Below are positions 11,076 to 20,801 of a DNA stretch of 64,000 bases, piece after piece (position 1 is the first letter of the stretch; each line of letters opens with the position of its first letter). The translations under genes and the position numbers were made by a program. This DNA comes from Chitinophaga sedimenti (lineage in GTDB: Bacteria; Bacteroidota; Bacteroidia; Chitinophagales; Chitinophagaceae), in the NCBI RefSeq assembly GCF_023156195.1, contig NZ_JAKUKA010000001.1, positions 1,240,001-1,304,000 on the forward strand, written 5' to 3'. The notes under the pieces are model-generated. The model had not been told where the DNA came from. It was given only the letters and a program-made list of their open reading frames with translations, and searched no databases.

Positions 11076-12697
11076 ATGCAAGTAAAGATGAAAGCGCTGC
11101 TGACCGGCTGCGCACTTACGTTGTCGGTAGCAGGAATAGCGCAACAGCCGGCGGTTTCAAGGTGTGGGCACCGGACAATGGCGATGGAACGTTTAAGAAC
11201 CCGGTGATCAATGCCGACTATTCGGATCCGGATGCCGTGCGGGTGGGCAGCGACTTCTACCTGGTATCTTCCAGTTTCAACATGGCGCCGGGTTTGCCGA
11301 TCCTGCACAGTAAAGACCTCGTGAACTGGACCCTCATCGGGCATGCGCTGCCGCGGCAGATACCCTTTGATCACTTCTCGAAAGTGCAGCATGGCAACGG
11401 CGTTTGGGCGCCCGCTATCCGCTATCATAAGCAGGAATTTTATATCTATTATCCCGATCCGGATTTCGGGATTTATATGACGAAAGCGGCGTCGATCAAA
11501 GGCCCATGGTCCGATCCTGTGCTGGTTGCCGGTGGCAGTGGTCTCATTGATCCCTGTCCGTTCTGGGACGAGGATGGAAAGGCCTACCTGGCCCACGCTT
11601 ACGCCGGCAGCCGCGCGGGTATTAAAAGCATCGTGGTGTTGAAACGCATGAACATTGAAGGGACTAAGGTGCTGGACGCCGGCACCATCGTATTCGACGG
11701 GCACGACCAGGATCCGACACTCGAAGGGCCGAAGATGTATAAACGTAACGGTTATTACTACATCCCGGCGCCCGCTGGCGGTGTGGCCACCGGCTGGCAG
11801 CTGGCTTTACGTTCGAAAAATATTTACGGTCCGTATGAGCGTAAAGTAGTAATGGACCAGGGAAGCAGCAGGGTGAACGGTCCGCACCAGGGCGCCTGGG
11901 TGAATACGGCGGGTGGCGAAGACTGGTTTCTGCACTTCCGGGACAAGGGCGCCTATGGCCGTGTGGTACACCTTCAACCGATGAAATGGCGCAACGACTG
12001 GCCAGTGATCGGTGAAGATGCAGACGGCGATGGGAAAGGCACACCGGTATCTATCTATAAAAAACCAACTACCGGCCCCGCACAGCCCAGGGTGAACCCG
12101 GTGGAGTCGGATGAATTCGATACTGTACAACCCGGGCTGCAATGGCAGTGGCAGGCCAACCCGATGGCCTATTGGGCGCATACGAATGTGAGTGCCGGCA
12201 CCATGCGACTGTTCGCCGTTCGTGTGCCGGATAGCACCCACAATTACTGGGATGTGCCGAACCTGTTACTGCAAAAATTTCCCGCCGATGAATTCACTGC
12301 TACCACAAAGCTCACTTTTAAACCGCGCCTGCAGGGCGACAGGGCAGGATTGATCGTGATGGGTATGGATTACGCGCAGCTTTCCCTGGTGTACCGGGAC
12401 AGTATCATCTACCTGGAGCAGGGCGTTTGTAAACAAGCCGATAAAGGCAAAAAGGAAGCGCTTACATCATTGGGAACGGCTACCGGGAAGGACGCCTGGC
12501 TGCGGGTAAAAGTAATGCCCGGTGCAAAATGCAAATTCAGCTATAGCTATAACGGAAATGATTATACGGATATTCCCGGTGAGTTCACCGCCCGCGAAGG
12601 CCGGTGGGTAGGAGCGAAGGTGGGTTTATTCGCGACGGGTGTACAGCAATCGAACGATGCCGGTTGGGCGGATGTAGACTGGTTCCGGATTGAATAA
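11076..12697 (+). CDS. Glycoside hydrolase family 43 (arabinofuranosidase/xylosidase type, frameshifted at N-terminus)
   Basis: Likely removes arabinose or xylose side chains from pectin or hemicellulose. From the ATG at 11076 it has signal peptide MKALLTGCALTLSVAGIAQQ. One A is missing near 11159-11160, after which the five-bladed beta-propeller begins: NPVINADYSDPDAVRVG (catalytic base Asp), GLIDPCPFWDEDGKAYLAH (second Asp) and TLEGPKMYK (catalytic acid Glu). A C-terminal beta-sandwich of about 190 residues, as in GH43 subfamilies with a beta-xylosidase C-terminal domain, starts near ESDEFDT. The repaired length is 540 residues. The GH43 fold is certain; the exact substrate cannot be told from sequence alone. 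Its neighbour is pectate lyase, which favours a pectic arabinan or rhamnogalacturonan side chain. Confidence 0.9.
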
Positions 12698-12705
12698 AGA
12701 TGTCG

Positions 12706-12733
12706 ATGGCCGGGATATGAGTATCCCGGCCAT
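12706..12733 (+). terminator. Hairpin after GH43, probable terminator
   Basis: A perfect 12-bp stem (ATGGCCGGGATA at 12706-12717, complement at 12722-12733) with a 4-nt loop, 9 bp after the GH43 stop. It lacks a clear T-tract, so termination efficiency is uncertain. Confidence 0.6.
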
Positions 12734-12865
12734 GTAATTAAACCTACAACTGTCGCTCTTATGTAACTTCTTTTTGTTATTGACTTGATGATACAAAGTT
12801 GCTTTTTATTCGTGGCCGGTGCAAGGTCGATATAAAGGATAGATTTGTACAAACCCTTGCTGTGA

Positions 12866-13414
12866 CTAGGTATGCCAGATCAGCTCCGTAATATCGGGCG
12901 CATGTCGTTTATGCACTTCGTACGTGAAATGCGTGGCCAGTGCAACCGGTATGCCCACCATTAACATATTGATCAATAAAGTAAGCATGCCCATTAACGG
13001 ATCGGGAGCCTGTACCGTTGCATGACTAAGGGGAATAACCGCGCCGTACATCACGAGCCAGGTGATGACGCCGTACAGGAGGCCGGAGCGAAAGGGGTGC
13101 CGGCGCACGAAACGAAACAAGCTGTAAGCCGTTAAATACACGGCCGCTACCACGAGCGAAAACATACAATGGAGGAAAAGGCCGGCCACTACGCTACGGG
13201 CGCCCTCTGTAAATGCGTTGGCGCCACAGATGCCCGAAGCGACAAACTGTAATACCTCCATCGGCGTACGTTCCCGGGCCAGCCACGACACCAGCACCAT
13301 CCCGGTAAGCTGAAGGACGCAGGCCGCCACGCCGGCGAGAAGAATCGCCTTAATGAACGTGGGGGAGCGGCGGACAATCAGCCGATTGCCCGGGTATACC
13401 AATAGATTTGCCAT
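12866..13414 (-). CDS. Predicted four-helix membrane protein of unknown function
   Basis: An intact 182-residue inner-membrane protein with four hydrophobic segments at roughly residues 22-45, 72-100, 110-130 and 140-165. I recognise the general pattern of a widespread small family (ASGICGANAFTEG, then HPFRSGLLYG and VIPLSH) found in many bacteria without a known role, similar in look to YagU/DUF1440 proteins, but I am not sure of the family name. It starts 14 bp after the AraC regulator stop on the same strand, so the two are probably co-transcribed. No catalytic motif is visible. Confidence 0.75.
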   Translation of the reverse strand: MANLLVYPGNRLIVRRSPTFIKAILLAGVAACVLQLTGMVLVSWLARERTPMEVLQFVASGICGANAFTEGARSVVAGLFLHCMFSLVVAAVYLTAYSLFRFVRRHPFRSGLLYGVITWLVMYGAVIPLSHATVQAPDPLMGMLTLLINMLMVGIPVALATHFTYEVHKRHAPDITELIWHT

Positions 13415-13428
13415 AAACTAAGATTTAA

Positions 13429-14353
13429 CTAATCCATCGCCACCTGCATGGCGGCCTGTTTTTTGAAATCGGAGAAACTGACACCAGACACGTTTTTGAA
13501 GAACCGTGAGAAGTGGGTGATGTCATTAAACCCAAGCTGGTAGGCAATTTCCTTCATGCTCGTTTCCACATACGCGGCCTGCCTTTTAGCTTCGAGGATA
13601 ATGCGCTGCTGGATGTGATAACTCGCCGGGAAGCCCGATACTTTCTTTACGATTTCGTTGAGGTAATTGGGGGTAACCGCGAGGGCCTGCGCATAGTCCG
13701 TTACCATCTTACGCGTGGTGTAATGCTGTTCCAGCAGGTTCAGGAATTTCTTCGTAAGTTCCTGGTTGCGGGTGTGCGCTACACCGGACGTGCTATTGTC
13801 CGACTCACGGCTCAGGTAAATCAGAAAGATCTTTACCAGCCCGCGCAGGATCTCGCCGCGCAGCAGGTAGTAGTTGTCAAATTCCCTTTTCATTTTTAAC
13901 ATCAGTTCCTCCATCTCGAGGCTCAGGTCTTTGTCGAGCTGAATAGCGGCCGAATGCGAAAACGTGTAAAACAGGCCGGTTTTAAACAGCAGGTCAAAGT
14001 TGTTTTCATGCAGGCTGAGAAACTCGTTGGTGAAGGAGAGTACGTAACCTTCAGTGCCTTCTTCCGCTTTCAGCAGATGAATTTGTCCGGGGTAAGACAG
14101 TAAACAGAGTGGTCGCCGAGGTCGTAGCGGGCCAGGTCGATGAGATGCACGCCGGAAGCTTTTTCAGCCAAACGATCATGAAAAAATTGTTACGCCGGGG
14201 CGTATCCAGCTGGTGTTGCCAACGGTGCTGCTGCATCCATTCGAGACTGTGGATCTCGAACGGCAGGTTGCTTTCCGCTTCCAGCTGTTGCATGGGGGCC
14301 ACCGTTTTCAGGTACGGTGAAGTTTTTCCCGGTAAGGTAGAAAGTCGCGTCAT
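13429..14353 (-). CDS. AraC-family transcriptional regulator (frameshifted)
   Basis: A DNA-binding regulator with an N-terminal cupin-like sensor region and a C-terminal AraC double helix-turn-helix of about 100 residues (TPNYLNEIVKKVSGFPASYH, then MKEIAYQLGFNDITHFSRFFK). The ATG at 14353 gives MTRLSTLPGKTSPYLKTVAP. Two single-base losses, in T5 at 14160-14164 and G4 at 14089-14092, break the sensor domain; repair yields 308 residues, normal for the family. The intact C-terminal ORF alone covers 13429-13914. It probably controls its own operon, which includes the membrane protein 14 bp downstream. Its ligand cannot be predicted. Confidence 0.88.
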
Positions 14354-14574
14354 AATCACAGATTTTGGGTGTTCGCAATAACCCGGCGACGATATACAGT
14401 GTTAACCGGGTACGACTGTATACAGACGATTAATGTGCCGCGTTTCGGAGTTAATAAGGGAAGGAGCTATTTGGCTGGTAATCTTTTAGTTATGGTTGTA
14501 TTTTATTTCACGTTGATGATATTGGGCTCTGATTATTTTGGAGATGGTCCTGGAAACTCCGAAATAATTGGAGG

Positions 14575-16509
14575 TTACTGCACATCCTCTTTCCTGATTC
14601 CCAGCTTAAATATGCGGGACTCGAGCGTTGTGGGTTTCAGGTTCATCAATTCCGCAGCGCCGCCATTGCCACGGATGCGGCCATTGGTTTTTTTCAGGAT
14701 GGATAAAATATATGCTTTCTCTGTTTCGCGCTGCGCCGTTTTTACATCTTCCAGTGTTTGCGGTGTGGCCACTAAAGGTGCGGGCGCCGTTCCGCTGCCC
14801 AATGGTCTGCGCAGGTTAAGCGGTTGATCGCCGCTGTGCAGGATCACACTTTGTTCCATCACGTTTTCCAGTTCGCGGATATTGCCGGGCCAGTGCCAGG
14901 TTTCCAGTTCGCGCATCATTTTATCGGAGATGTTGACGGCTGGCTTGCTGAAGCGCAAGGCGAACTTTTCGGCGAAATGTTCGGCCAGCGGGCGAATATC
15001 CTCTCTGCGTTCGCGCAGGGGCGGCAATACGATCGGGAACACGTTCAGGCGATAGTACAAATCAAGCCGGAACCGCCCTTCGGCGACTTCCTTTTCTAGA
15101 TTGCGGTTGGTGGCGGCAATGAACCGTACATTGATTTTTACAGTGCTCTTTCCGCCTATTCTTTCAATTTCTTTTTCCTGTAATACCCGCAACAGTTTTA
15201 CCTGCAGTTCCATAGGCATTTCGCCGATTTCATCCAGGAAGATGGTGCCGCCTTCGGCCTGTTCGAACTTGCCGATGCGGCGTTCTGTTGCGCCGGTAAA
15301 CGAACCTTTCTCATGCCCGAACAATTCTGATTCGATCAGGTTGGCAGGCAGCGCGGCACAATTCACTTTTACCAATGGATGCTTTTTGCGGGACGACATA
15401 TCATGGATCGACTGTGCGATGCGCTCCTTGCCCGTACCGCTTTCGCCGAGCACCAGCACGGAGGTGTCCACAGGTGCCACCTGGTTAACGAGGTCGAGAA
15501 CGCCGAGCAGTAAATGACTATTGCCTACGATGTTGCTGAACTGTCGGGGCTCCGGCACAACTGCTTTATTTGCTGGTGGGGTGGACGCCTGGTTATACAC
15601 CACTGCCTGTATCACCCGCGTAAGCATGGGCGTCAGGCGGATGCCCAGCGACAACTGCTCCTGCTGGTAAGCATCTGCACGCCGGCTGTAAAAAGATAAA
15701 GAGAAGATATGTCCGTCCGGCATGAGCAACGGCATCACCAGGTTACTTACGAGCTGAAAGCTGCGTGCATACAGCTTTTTCATGGCGTTTTGCTCGCAGA
15801 GGTCCGCAAAAGCGGTATCGCTGTAGCTGGCCTGAATCGTTTCGACCGGCGAGCGTTGTTGCAGCGCAGCCAGGTCGGCTGGCCGTGTACGCGTGATGGT
15901 ACTCAGTTCCGGCATGCCAATTAACTGATATTGATCGAACCCTATGCGCAGGAAACATTGGCCGCTGTAGGGCAGGGCATTCCTGTCAAGGTTACCGGTA
16001 CTGAGAAAATCGAAGGGGAGGTGCGCCTGCAACGTTTGTGCGATCTTCAGCAATTGTTCCTGCTGATCGCCGCCGGTGGCGGTAATGTCCGCCAGTTGTT
16101 GTTCCAGTTGTGATTCACGGCGCAGGGATGCCTCCAGGCTGTTTTCGTGACGGTAACGGGCAATATCCAGCGTTACCAGCACGTCTTTTCCACGGAAAGG
16201 TTTTACCAGGAACCCGTACGGCTGTGTGGCGCGGGCCGCCTCCAGTACCTGCTGGTTGGAGTTGGCGGAGAGATATACAAAAGCAATGTTGGCGGCGGAT
16301 AAATAACGGGCGAGATCGATGCCGGTTTCTTTTCCTTTCAGATAGATATCCAGTAACACAATATCAGGCCGTTCCCGCTCAAGCAATTCCCTGGCCTGTT
16401 TTACAGAATCCGCAACGCCTGTCACCAGGTAGCCGGCAGATTCGAGGATCAGGCGGAGATCATTGGCCACAATAAACTCGTCTTCTACTATTAATATCTT
16501 CTTATTCAT
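14575..16509 (-). CDS. Sigma-54-dependent response regulator (NtrC-type activator)
   Basis: Activates RNA polymerase containing sigma-54 by ATP hydrolysis. The ATG at 16509 (MNKKILIVEDEF) is preferred to an upstream in-frame ATG because it begins exactly at the receiver domain. Domains: receiver at 2-120 with phosphoacceptor Asp54 (VLLDIY); a coiled and GAF-like middle region at 125-310; AAA+ domain with Walker A GESGTGKE at 355-362, the sigma-54 contact loop GSFTGA at 402-407 and Walker B FLDE at 424-427; and a C-terminal Fis-type helix-turn-helix (GGAAELMNLKPTTLESRIFK). Total 644 residues, intact. No histidine kinase is encoded in the window. The gene upstream on the same strand is an FtsX-type permease preceded by a -24/-12-like element, a plausible target. 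Confidence 0.94.
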   Translation of the reverse strand: MNKKILIVEDEFIVANDLRLILESAGYLVTGVADSVKQARELLERERPDIVLLDIYLKGKETGIDLARYLSAANIAFVYLSANSNQQVLEAARATQPYGFLVKPFRGKDVLVTLDIARYRHENSLEASLRRESQLEQQLADITATGGDQQEQLLKIAQTLQAHLPFDFLSTGNLDRNALPYSGQCFLRIGFDQYQLIGMPELSTITRTRPADLAALQQRSPVETIQASYSDTAFADLCEQNAMKKLYARSFQLVSNLVMPLLMPDGHIFSLSFYSRRADAYQQEQLSLGIRLTPMLTRVIQAVVYNQASTPPANKAVVPEPRQFSNIVGNSHLLLGVLDLVNQVAPVDTSVLVLGESGTGKERIAQSIHDMSSRKKHPLVKVNCAALPANLIESELFGHEKGSFTGATERRIGKFEQAEGGTIFLDEIGEMPMELQVKLLRVLQEKEIERIGGKSTVKINVRFIAATNRNLEKEVAEGRFRLDLYYRLNVFPIVLPPLRERREDIRPLAEHFAEKFALRFSKPAVNISDKMMRELETWHWPGNIRELENVMEQSVILHSGDQPLNLRRPLGSGTAPAPLVATPQTLEDVKTAQRETEKAYILSILKKTNGRIRGNGGAAELMNLKPTTLESRIFKLGIRKEDVQ

Positions 16510-16862
16510 TCGTGTCCTTTTTACCCGGAAAAGCACCGTGTCATGCGTCTTTTTCAAAAACAGCGCCGCGTACGTAAAATCAGCTTAAACGATTTCGTAA
16601 CAACGTTCAGGTTGGTGCATGATGGTGGTAGCGTACAGCAGGTTTTTCCCAAAAGAAAGGCGGTCCGGGGTGAAAATCTAGTCACTCAACATCACGGCAG
16701 ACCAACGCGCTAAAGGTATAAAATATCCTGAAAAGGGACAAAGGCTGCTGGAATGCAGCCTGCTGAATGCGCCACAAAAACAGGAAGTGGCGGCGCAAAA
16801 ATAACCCGCCGGTGAGGGCGGGTCAAGTTATGGATGATGGTAATGTTTGTATAAATGGCGCC
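16510..16862. other. Intergenic region with three hairpins
   Basis: A 353-bp region between two minus-strand genes. It holds small inverted repeats at 16743-16760 (GGCTGC/GCAGCC), 16770-16792 (CGCCAC/GTGGCG) and 16804-16823. The last acts as a terminator for the permease. No ORF of convincing length and no recognisable promoter were found, though the activator promoter must lie here. Confidence 0.5.
16798..16823 (-). terminator. Terminator downstream of FtsX-type permease
   Basis: Stem ACCCGCC (16804-16810) and GGCGGGT (16817-16823) with a 6-nt loop. On the minus strand it is followed by TTATTTTT. It sits 40 bp after the permease stop. Confidence 0.65.
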
Positions 16863-19259
16863 CTATTCTGAGCGCAAACTCTTCACCGGTGAGGCTGCCG
16901 CGGCTTTCATCGCCTGTGCGCCTACCGTTAGCACTGCCACCAGTAGGGTGAGCAGTCCGGATACCAGGAAGGTCCAGCCGTTAATGGATACCCGGTAGGC
17001 AAATCCGCTTAGCCAGCTATGCATCACCCACCACGAAAGCGGCCAGGCGATCAATACAGCGATGGCTACTAATTTGATGAAGTCGCGGGAGAGTAAAAGT
17101 GTAACGCCGGTCACCGAAGCGCCCAGCGTTTTCCGGATGCCCACCTCTTTTACCCGCAGTCTTGACGCATATACGACGAGGCCGAACAACCCGAGGCAGG
17201 ACACCAGTATCGCAAACCCGGAGAAGACGCGGAACAACTGCATCATGCGGTTTTCGGAGGCATAGAGTGTTTCGAGTTTATCATCGATGAAATTATAGGT
17301 GAATACGCTGGCAGGCGCGATTGTTTTAACCTGTTGCTCCAGGAAGGCAAGCGTTTCCGGCAGTTTGCCGGCCTGCGAGCGTACCAGTAAATAGTTGGCG
17401 TTCAATGGCCGGTATTCCACGATCAGCGGGTCTATTGGCGCATGCAAAGAGGCAAAGTTGAAATCCTTGACTACGCCCACGATTACGCCGGTATCGCCGT
17501 CCAGCCGCACCCGCGTGCCGATGGGGTTTTGAAGTCCAAGTTTTTTTACGGCGGTTTCGTTTAGCCAGAAGCTGTACGGACTCACGGCAGGCCACTGCGG
17601 ACGGAAGTTTTCGCCTGCGGCGAGTTGCAGTTTCATCGTGGGCAACAATTGTTCATCGGCCCAGATGGCGCGGATGGTTTCTTCTTCTTTATCCCTTCCT
17701 AATACCTTCACGCTCTGCATGCTGAACCGCTCGCCGGGCAGGGTAGAGGTGATGGAATAGGAAATGACGTCCTTGTTCTGTGCCAGCGCATCCCGAAGGC
17801 CGTCGAAATGTTTCCAGGTTTCGTCGTACATCGTGATGGCCACCAGCTGTTCCTGGTCGAAGCCGAGATCTTTATCATGAAACAGTTTTAACTGCCGGTA
17901 CATCACCACCGTACTGAAAATGAGGAACACCGCGATCGTAAACTGGAATACGATCAGGCTTTTGCGCACGGTGCCCGCAACGCGTGTATTCGCACCTTTG
18001 AGTGCGTTCACCGGGCGATACCCGCTGATGATCCATGCCGGGTAAAGCCCAGCCAGTAGGCCAACAGCTGTAGTAAGTCCCAGCAGTATCCATAAGTTTT
18101 TTAAATTCACAAGTTCTTCGATATGCAGTTGCCGGCCGGTAACCTGGTTAAACAGCGGCAGCGCCGCATACACCATTGCAATGGCCAGTCCCGCGGCTAT
18201 CAACGTGATGCAGAACGATTCGCCCAGGAATTGCTGCGCCAGTTGCGGGCGAAGTGCGCCGATCACTTTGCGCAGGCCTATTTCTTTCGTGCGGCCGTTT
18301 GCCTGTACGGTGAAAATATTGATAAAGTTTACTGCGGCGATCAGCAGAATAAACAGCGCTGCGATGGAAAAGATGTATACGTAACGGATATCGCTGTTGG
18401 CCTCCATTTCCTTTTCCAGTTTGGAATGCAGGTGAATGTCGCGCACGGGTTGCAGGTGCAGGCGGCGATGGGCGCTGATTTCAGCAGGCGTTTCCCCCAG
18501 GCCGGCGTAAAACTCCCGGTTAAAAGCAGGCAGACCGTCCTTTACAGCCTGGCAGGCGCGTTGATCGGGCAGCAGTATATAGGTGTACAGCGCGTTCCAG
18601 GTATGGTTGTCGCGCATCTCCGGTGGTAAATTATTTAGGAAGGTGGAAAGGGAGATCAGGTAATTGAATGTGGCGTGCGACGGCACTTCCGGCGTGGCGA
18701 TAACGCCGGTAACGCGCAGGGGCTGCTGGTTCACTTCTTCGCGGAGTACTTTGTTCAGTACGTCGGTGGTGCCGAAATACTTAATTGCGAGTTGATCGGT
18801 GAGTACAATGCTGCCGGGTTCCTCCAAGGCAGTAGCGGCATCGCCGCTCAGAAAATGCAGGTTGAATACGGCCGGTACGTTTGCGTCGGCGAACAGGCCG
18901 TTGCGCTCTTCGTGCCGCTGCGATACGCCGTTGGCATCGGTGTAACTCAGTACCTGCAAGGGCCGGGATTTATAAAAGCGCACCATCCCCTGTATCTGCG
19001 GGAACCGCCGGGTCATTTCCGCGCCAATACCCGGAGCAGTGGCGGCCCAGTGCCGGCCGTCCTCCATGCTTTCCATGGTTACGCGGTACAGGTTGGGGGC
19101 TGATGGGTAGCCCGTATCGTACCGCAGTTCGTTTTTTACATGTAGTATCATCAGCAGGGAACAGGCAATACCAAGAGCCAGCCCGAATATGTTGATGAAG
19201 CTGAAACCTTTGTGTTTCCAAAGGTTGCGGAGCGCTATTTTTATGTAATTCCTGAGCAT
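16863..19259 (-). CDS. FtsX/MacB-type ABC transporter permease
   Basis: An intact 798-residue inner-membrane permease of the Bacteroidota type with two FtsX modules and two MacB periplasmic domains. It begins MLRNYIKIALRNLWKHKGFS, the usual opening of the family. Transmembrane segments lie near 20-42, 285-305, 340-360, 385-405, 430-445, 680-700, 730-750 and 765-785. The FtsX signature KEIGLRKVIGA occurs in the first half and KEVGIRKTLGAS in the second. These permeases use a separate ATPase, not encoded here, and typically export peptides or lipoproteins or sense envelope stress. Immediately upstream are a -24/-12-like promoter and an 11-bp palindrome array, and the neighbouring gene is a sigma-54 activator, suggesting activator-dependent expression. 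Confidence 0.92.
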   Translation of the reverse strand: MLRNYIKIALRNLWKHKGFSFINIFGLALGIACSLLMILHVKNELRYDTGYPSAPNLYRVTMESMEDGRHWAATAPGIGAEMTRRFPQIQGMVRFYKSRPLQVLSYTDANGVSQRHEERNGLFADANVPAVFNLHFLSGDAATALEEPGSIVLTDQLAIKYFGTTDVLNKVLREEVNQQPLRVTGVIATPEVPSHATFNYLISLSTFLNNLPPEMRDNHTWNALYTYILLPDQRACQAVKDGLPAFNREFYAGLGETPAEISAHRRLHLQPVRDIHLHSKLEKEMEANSDIRYVYIFSIAALFILLIAAVNFINIFTVQANGRTKEIGLRKVIGALRPQLAQQFLGESFCITLIAAGLAIAMVYAALPLFNQVTGRQLHIEELVNLKNLWILLGLTTAVGLLAGLYPAWIISGYRPVNALKGANTRVAGTVRKSLIVFQFTIAVFLIFSTVVMYRQLKLFHDKDLGFDQEQLVAITMYDETWKHFDGLRDALAQNKDVISYSITSTLPGERFSMQSVKVLGRDKEEETIRAIWADEQLLPTMKLQLAAGENFRPQWPAVSPYSFWLNETAVKKLGLQNPIGTRVRLDGDTGVIVGVVKDFNFASLHAPIDPLIVEYRPLNANYLLVRSQAGKLPETLAFLEQQVKTIAPASVFTYNFIDDKLETLYASENRMMQLFRVFSGFAILVSCLGLFGLVVYASRLRVKEVGIRKTLGASVTGVTLLLSRDFIKLVAIAVLIAWPLSWWVMHSWLSGFAYRVSINGWTFLVSGLLTLLVAVLTVGAQAMKAAAASPVKSLRSE

Positions 19260-19270
19260 GTTGTAGCGTA

Positions 19271-19289
19271 GGCGAATGAAGTGCCAAAA
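19271..19289 (-). promoter_or_regulatory. Candidate sigma-54 (-24/-12) promoter of permease
   Basis: The minus strand reads TTGGCACTTCATTCGCC. It has the invariant GG and GC exactly 10 nt apart, a full -24 box (TTGGCAC) and a near-consensus -12 box (TTCGC for TTGCW). Predicted initiation near 19260 would put the ATG at about +2, implying a leaderless transcript, which weakens the call. The adjacent gene for a sigma-54 activator supports it. Confidence 0.5.
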
Positions 19290-19317
19290 TAGGGACCCCT
19301 TGATAAAATTGTCCCTA
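19290..19317. repeat. Inverted repeat abutting the -24 element
   Basis: TAGGGAC at 19290-19296 and its perfect complement GTCCCTA at 19311-19317, separated by 14 bp. It directly adjoins the candidate -24 box. Either a protein-binding dyad or a hairpin; no T-tract, so not a clear terminator. Confidence 0.55.
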
Positions 19318-19392
19318 CAAATTATGCTTTATGATGATTTGTTCGCTTTCGGGCGGTTAGGTGTTCGGTTGTGGATTCGCAAAGGGCTTATC

Positions 19393-19458
19393 GTGCACTC
19401 TTCGTGCACTCCCCGTGCACTGTGCGTGCACTCCCCGTGCACTACGCGTGCACTCTCC
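19393..19458. repeat. Six tandem 11-bp repeats with phased GTGCAC palindromes
   Basis: GTGCAC occurs at 19393, 19404, 19415, 19426, 19437 and 19448, always 11 bp apart. The unit consensus is GTGCACTCNCC, with the last four bases variable between copies (CTTC, CCCC, GTGC, CCCC, ACGC, CTCC after the seventh base T). The fixed part is a 6-bp palindrome recurring about once per DNA helical turn. The array lies 130-200 bp upstream of the expected permease transcription start. Confidence 0.9.
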
Positions 19459-19703
19459 CTCTAGAAGTTTTGCACTCAAACGACAGATTACGTCAATAGA
19501 CGACACTTTGCGACAATGCTGTATGCACCTTTTTACCACGCTTTACGCCTTTTTGAGAAAATAACATCCCCGGGGAAATTTCCTCCATCCTCATCAATTT
19601 TTCGGTGTGACGAGGCAGTATCTTTGTTTGGTGAGATGGAAAACTGCCGCTGAAGTGAGCGACCAACGGCGGCTCGATAGCAGATCAAAAGCTGGTGCAA
19701 AAG

Positions 19704-20732
19704 TTACTTCTTACTCCCGGACGCATTCACAATAAGGCTGGTAGTCAGTATCCGCCGCTCGAAATCACGCACCGGGCGTTTGCTTTCGATGAGTTGCAGC
19801 AACAGGTCCGTAGCCACTTCGCCCATTTCAAAGGCCGGCTGGCGTACCACGGTAAGCGGTGGGTTCATCAGTTCAATGAGATCGGAATTGGAGAAACCTA
19901 CCAGCGCAATATCTTTCGGGATGGAGAGATTACGGCCATGTAATACGCGCAGGCAGCCGGTGGTGAGCTTATCGCCCGTAGTGAATGGCATCCGGCCGTG
20001 GGCGCAGCTTCAGGAGTTGGGTAACGGCCTGTTCGACTTCGGACAATACCATGCCGCCATTCGGACAATATTTGATGAGTGATTTGGAAGGTTTAATGTG
20101 TTTATGCGCCAGTGCTTCCACATAGCCTGCGATGCGCTCGCGGCTGATTGACAAATTCTCCGATCCGGTAATGCAGGCGATGTTCCGGTAACCGTTCTGC
20201 AACAAGTGCATGGTCGCATCGTACGCGCCGCGGAAGTTTTCGATCACTACTTTGTGCGTCTGGATATCTTCCACGATACGATCGAAAAACACGATGGGAA
20301 AACCCCGGTCATGCAGCGCCCGCAGGTGTTCCAGGTCTTTGGTGGCAGCCGAAACAGAGATAAGCAGCCCATCGACCGACCGTGACGCCAGGTAGTTCAG
20401 CGTTTGTACTTCTTTTTCGAAGGATTCGTGACTCTGGGAGATAATTACATTGTAGCCGCGTTCTTTCGCCACCGATTCAATACCGTTGATGGCCTGCGAA
20501 AAGAAGCTGTTGGCGATTTCTGTCACGATGACACCAATAGAGCGGCTCCTTTTTTCTTTCAGGCTGAGGGCAATCGGGTTCGGCCGGTAATTGATCTGGG
20601 CAGCATATTTCAGCACCTGTTTTTGGTTTCCTCGCTTATTTCGTGGCTGTCGCGCAAGGCACGTGATACCGTGGAGGTAGAAAGTCCGAGGGCTTTAGCG
20701 ATATCTTTAATAGTAGCAGCTTCAAATTTCAT
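19704..20732 (-). CDS. LacI-family transcriptional regulator (frameshifted)
   Basis: Probable sugar-responsive repressor of the divergent pectin operon. The ATG at 20732 gives an N-terminal HTH (TIKDIAKALGLSTSTVSRAL) followed by a PurR-like effector domain (SIGVIVTEIANSFFSQAING onward, ending in ILTTSLIVNASGSKK). Two indels break it: one base lost from T5 at 20620-20624, just after the HTH, and a net change of +1 or -2 near 19985 (DAIFTTGDKL junction). Repair gives 342-343 residues, normal for LacI proteins. A predicted LacI-type operator lies 70 bp upstream of its start, between it and susC, consistent with autoregulation. The effector is likely a pectin-derived sugar acid, inferred from neighbours only. 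Confidence 0.9.
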
Positions 20733-20801
20733 AACGTCCAAATGCAGATGTGGCTAATATAAACATTATTCCTCGCATCCCCTACAGCATTGCCATCGTT
20801 G

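Larger units (their letters stand above)
19260..19703. other. Regulatory intergenic region upstream of permease
   Basis: A 444-bp gene-free region between lacI (stop at 19704) and the permease start. It contains a candidate sigma-54 promoter (19271-19289), an inverted repeat (19290-19317) and a six-copy 11-bp repeat (19393-19458). The part from 19459 to 19703 shows no structure that I can name; short ORFs there look like chance. Confidence 0.6.

Noticed and set aside
9861..11704. Two minus-strand ORFs of about 240 codons opposite pectate lyase and GH43
   Set aside because: Both lie antisense to genes with clear catalytic motifs and show no recognisable domain.
19393..19458. CRISPR array
   Set aside because: The unit is only 11 bp with no spacers of 25-40 bp and no cas genes nearby.
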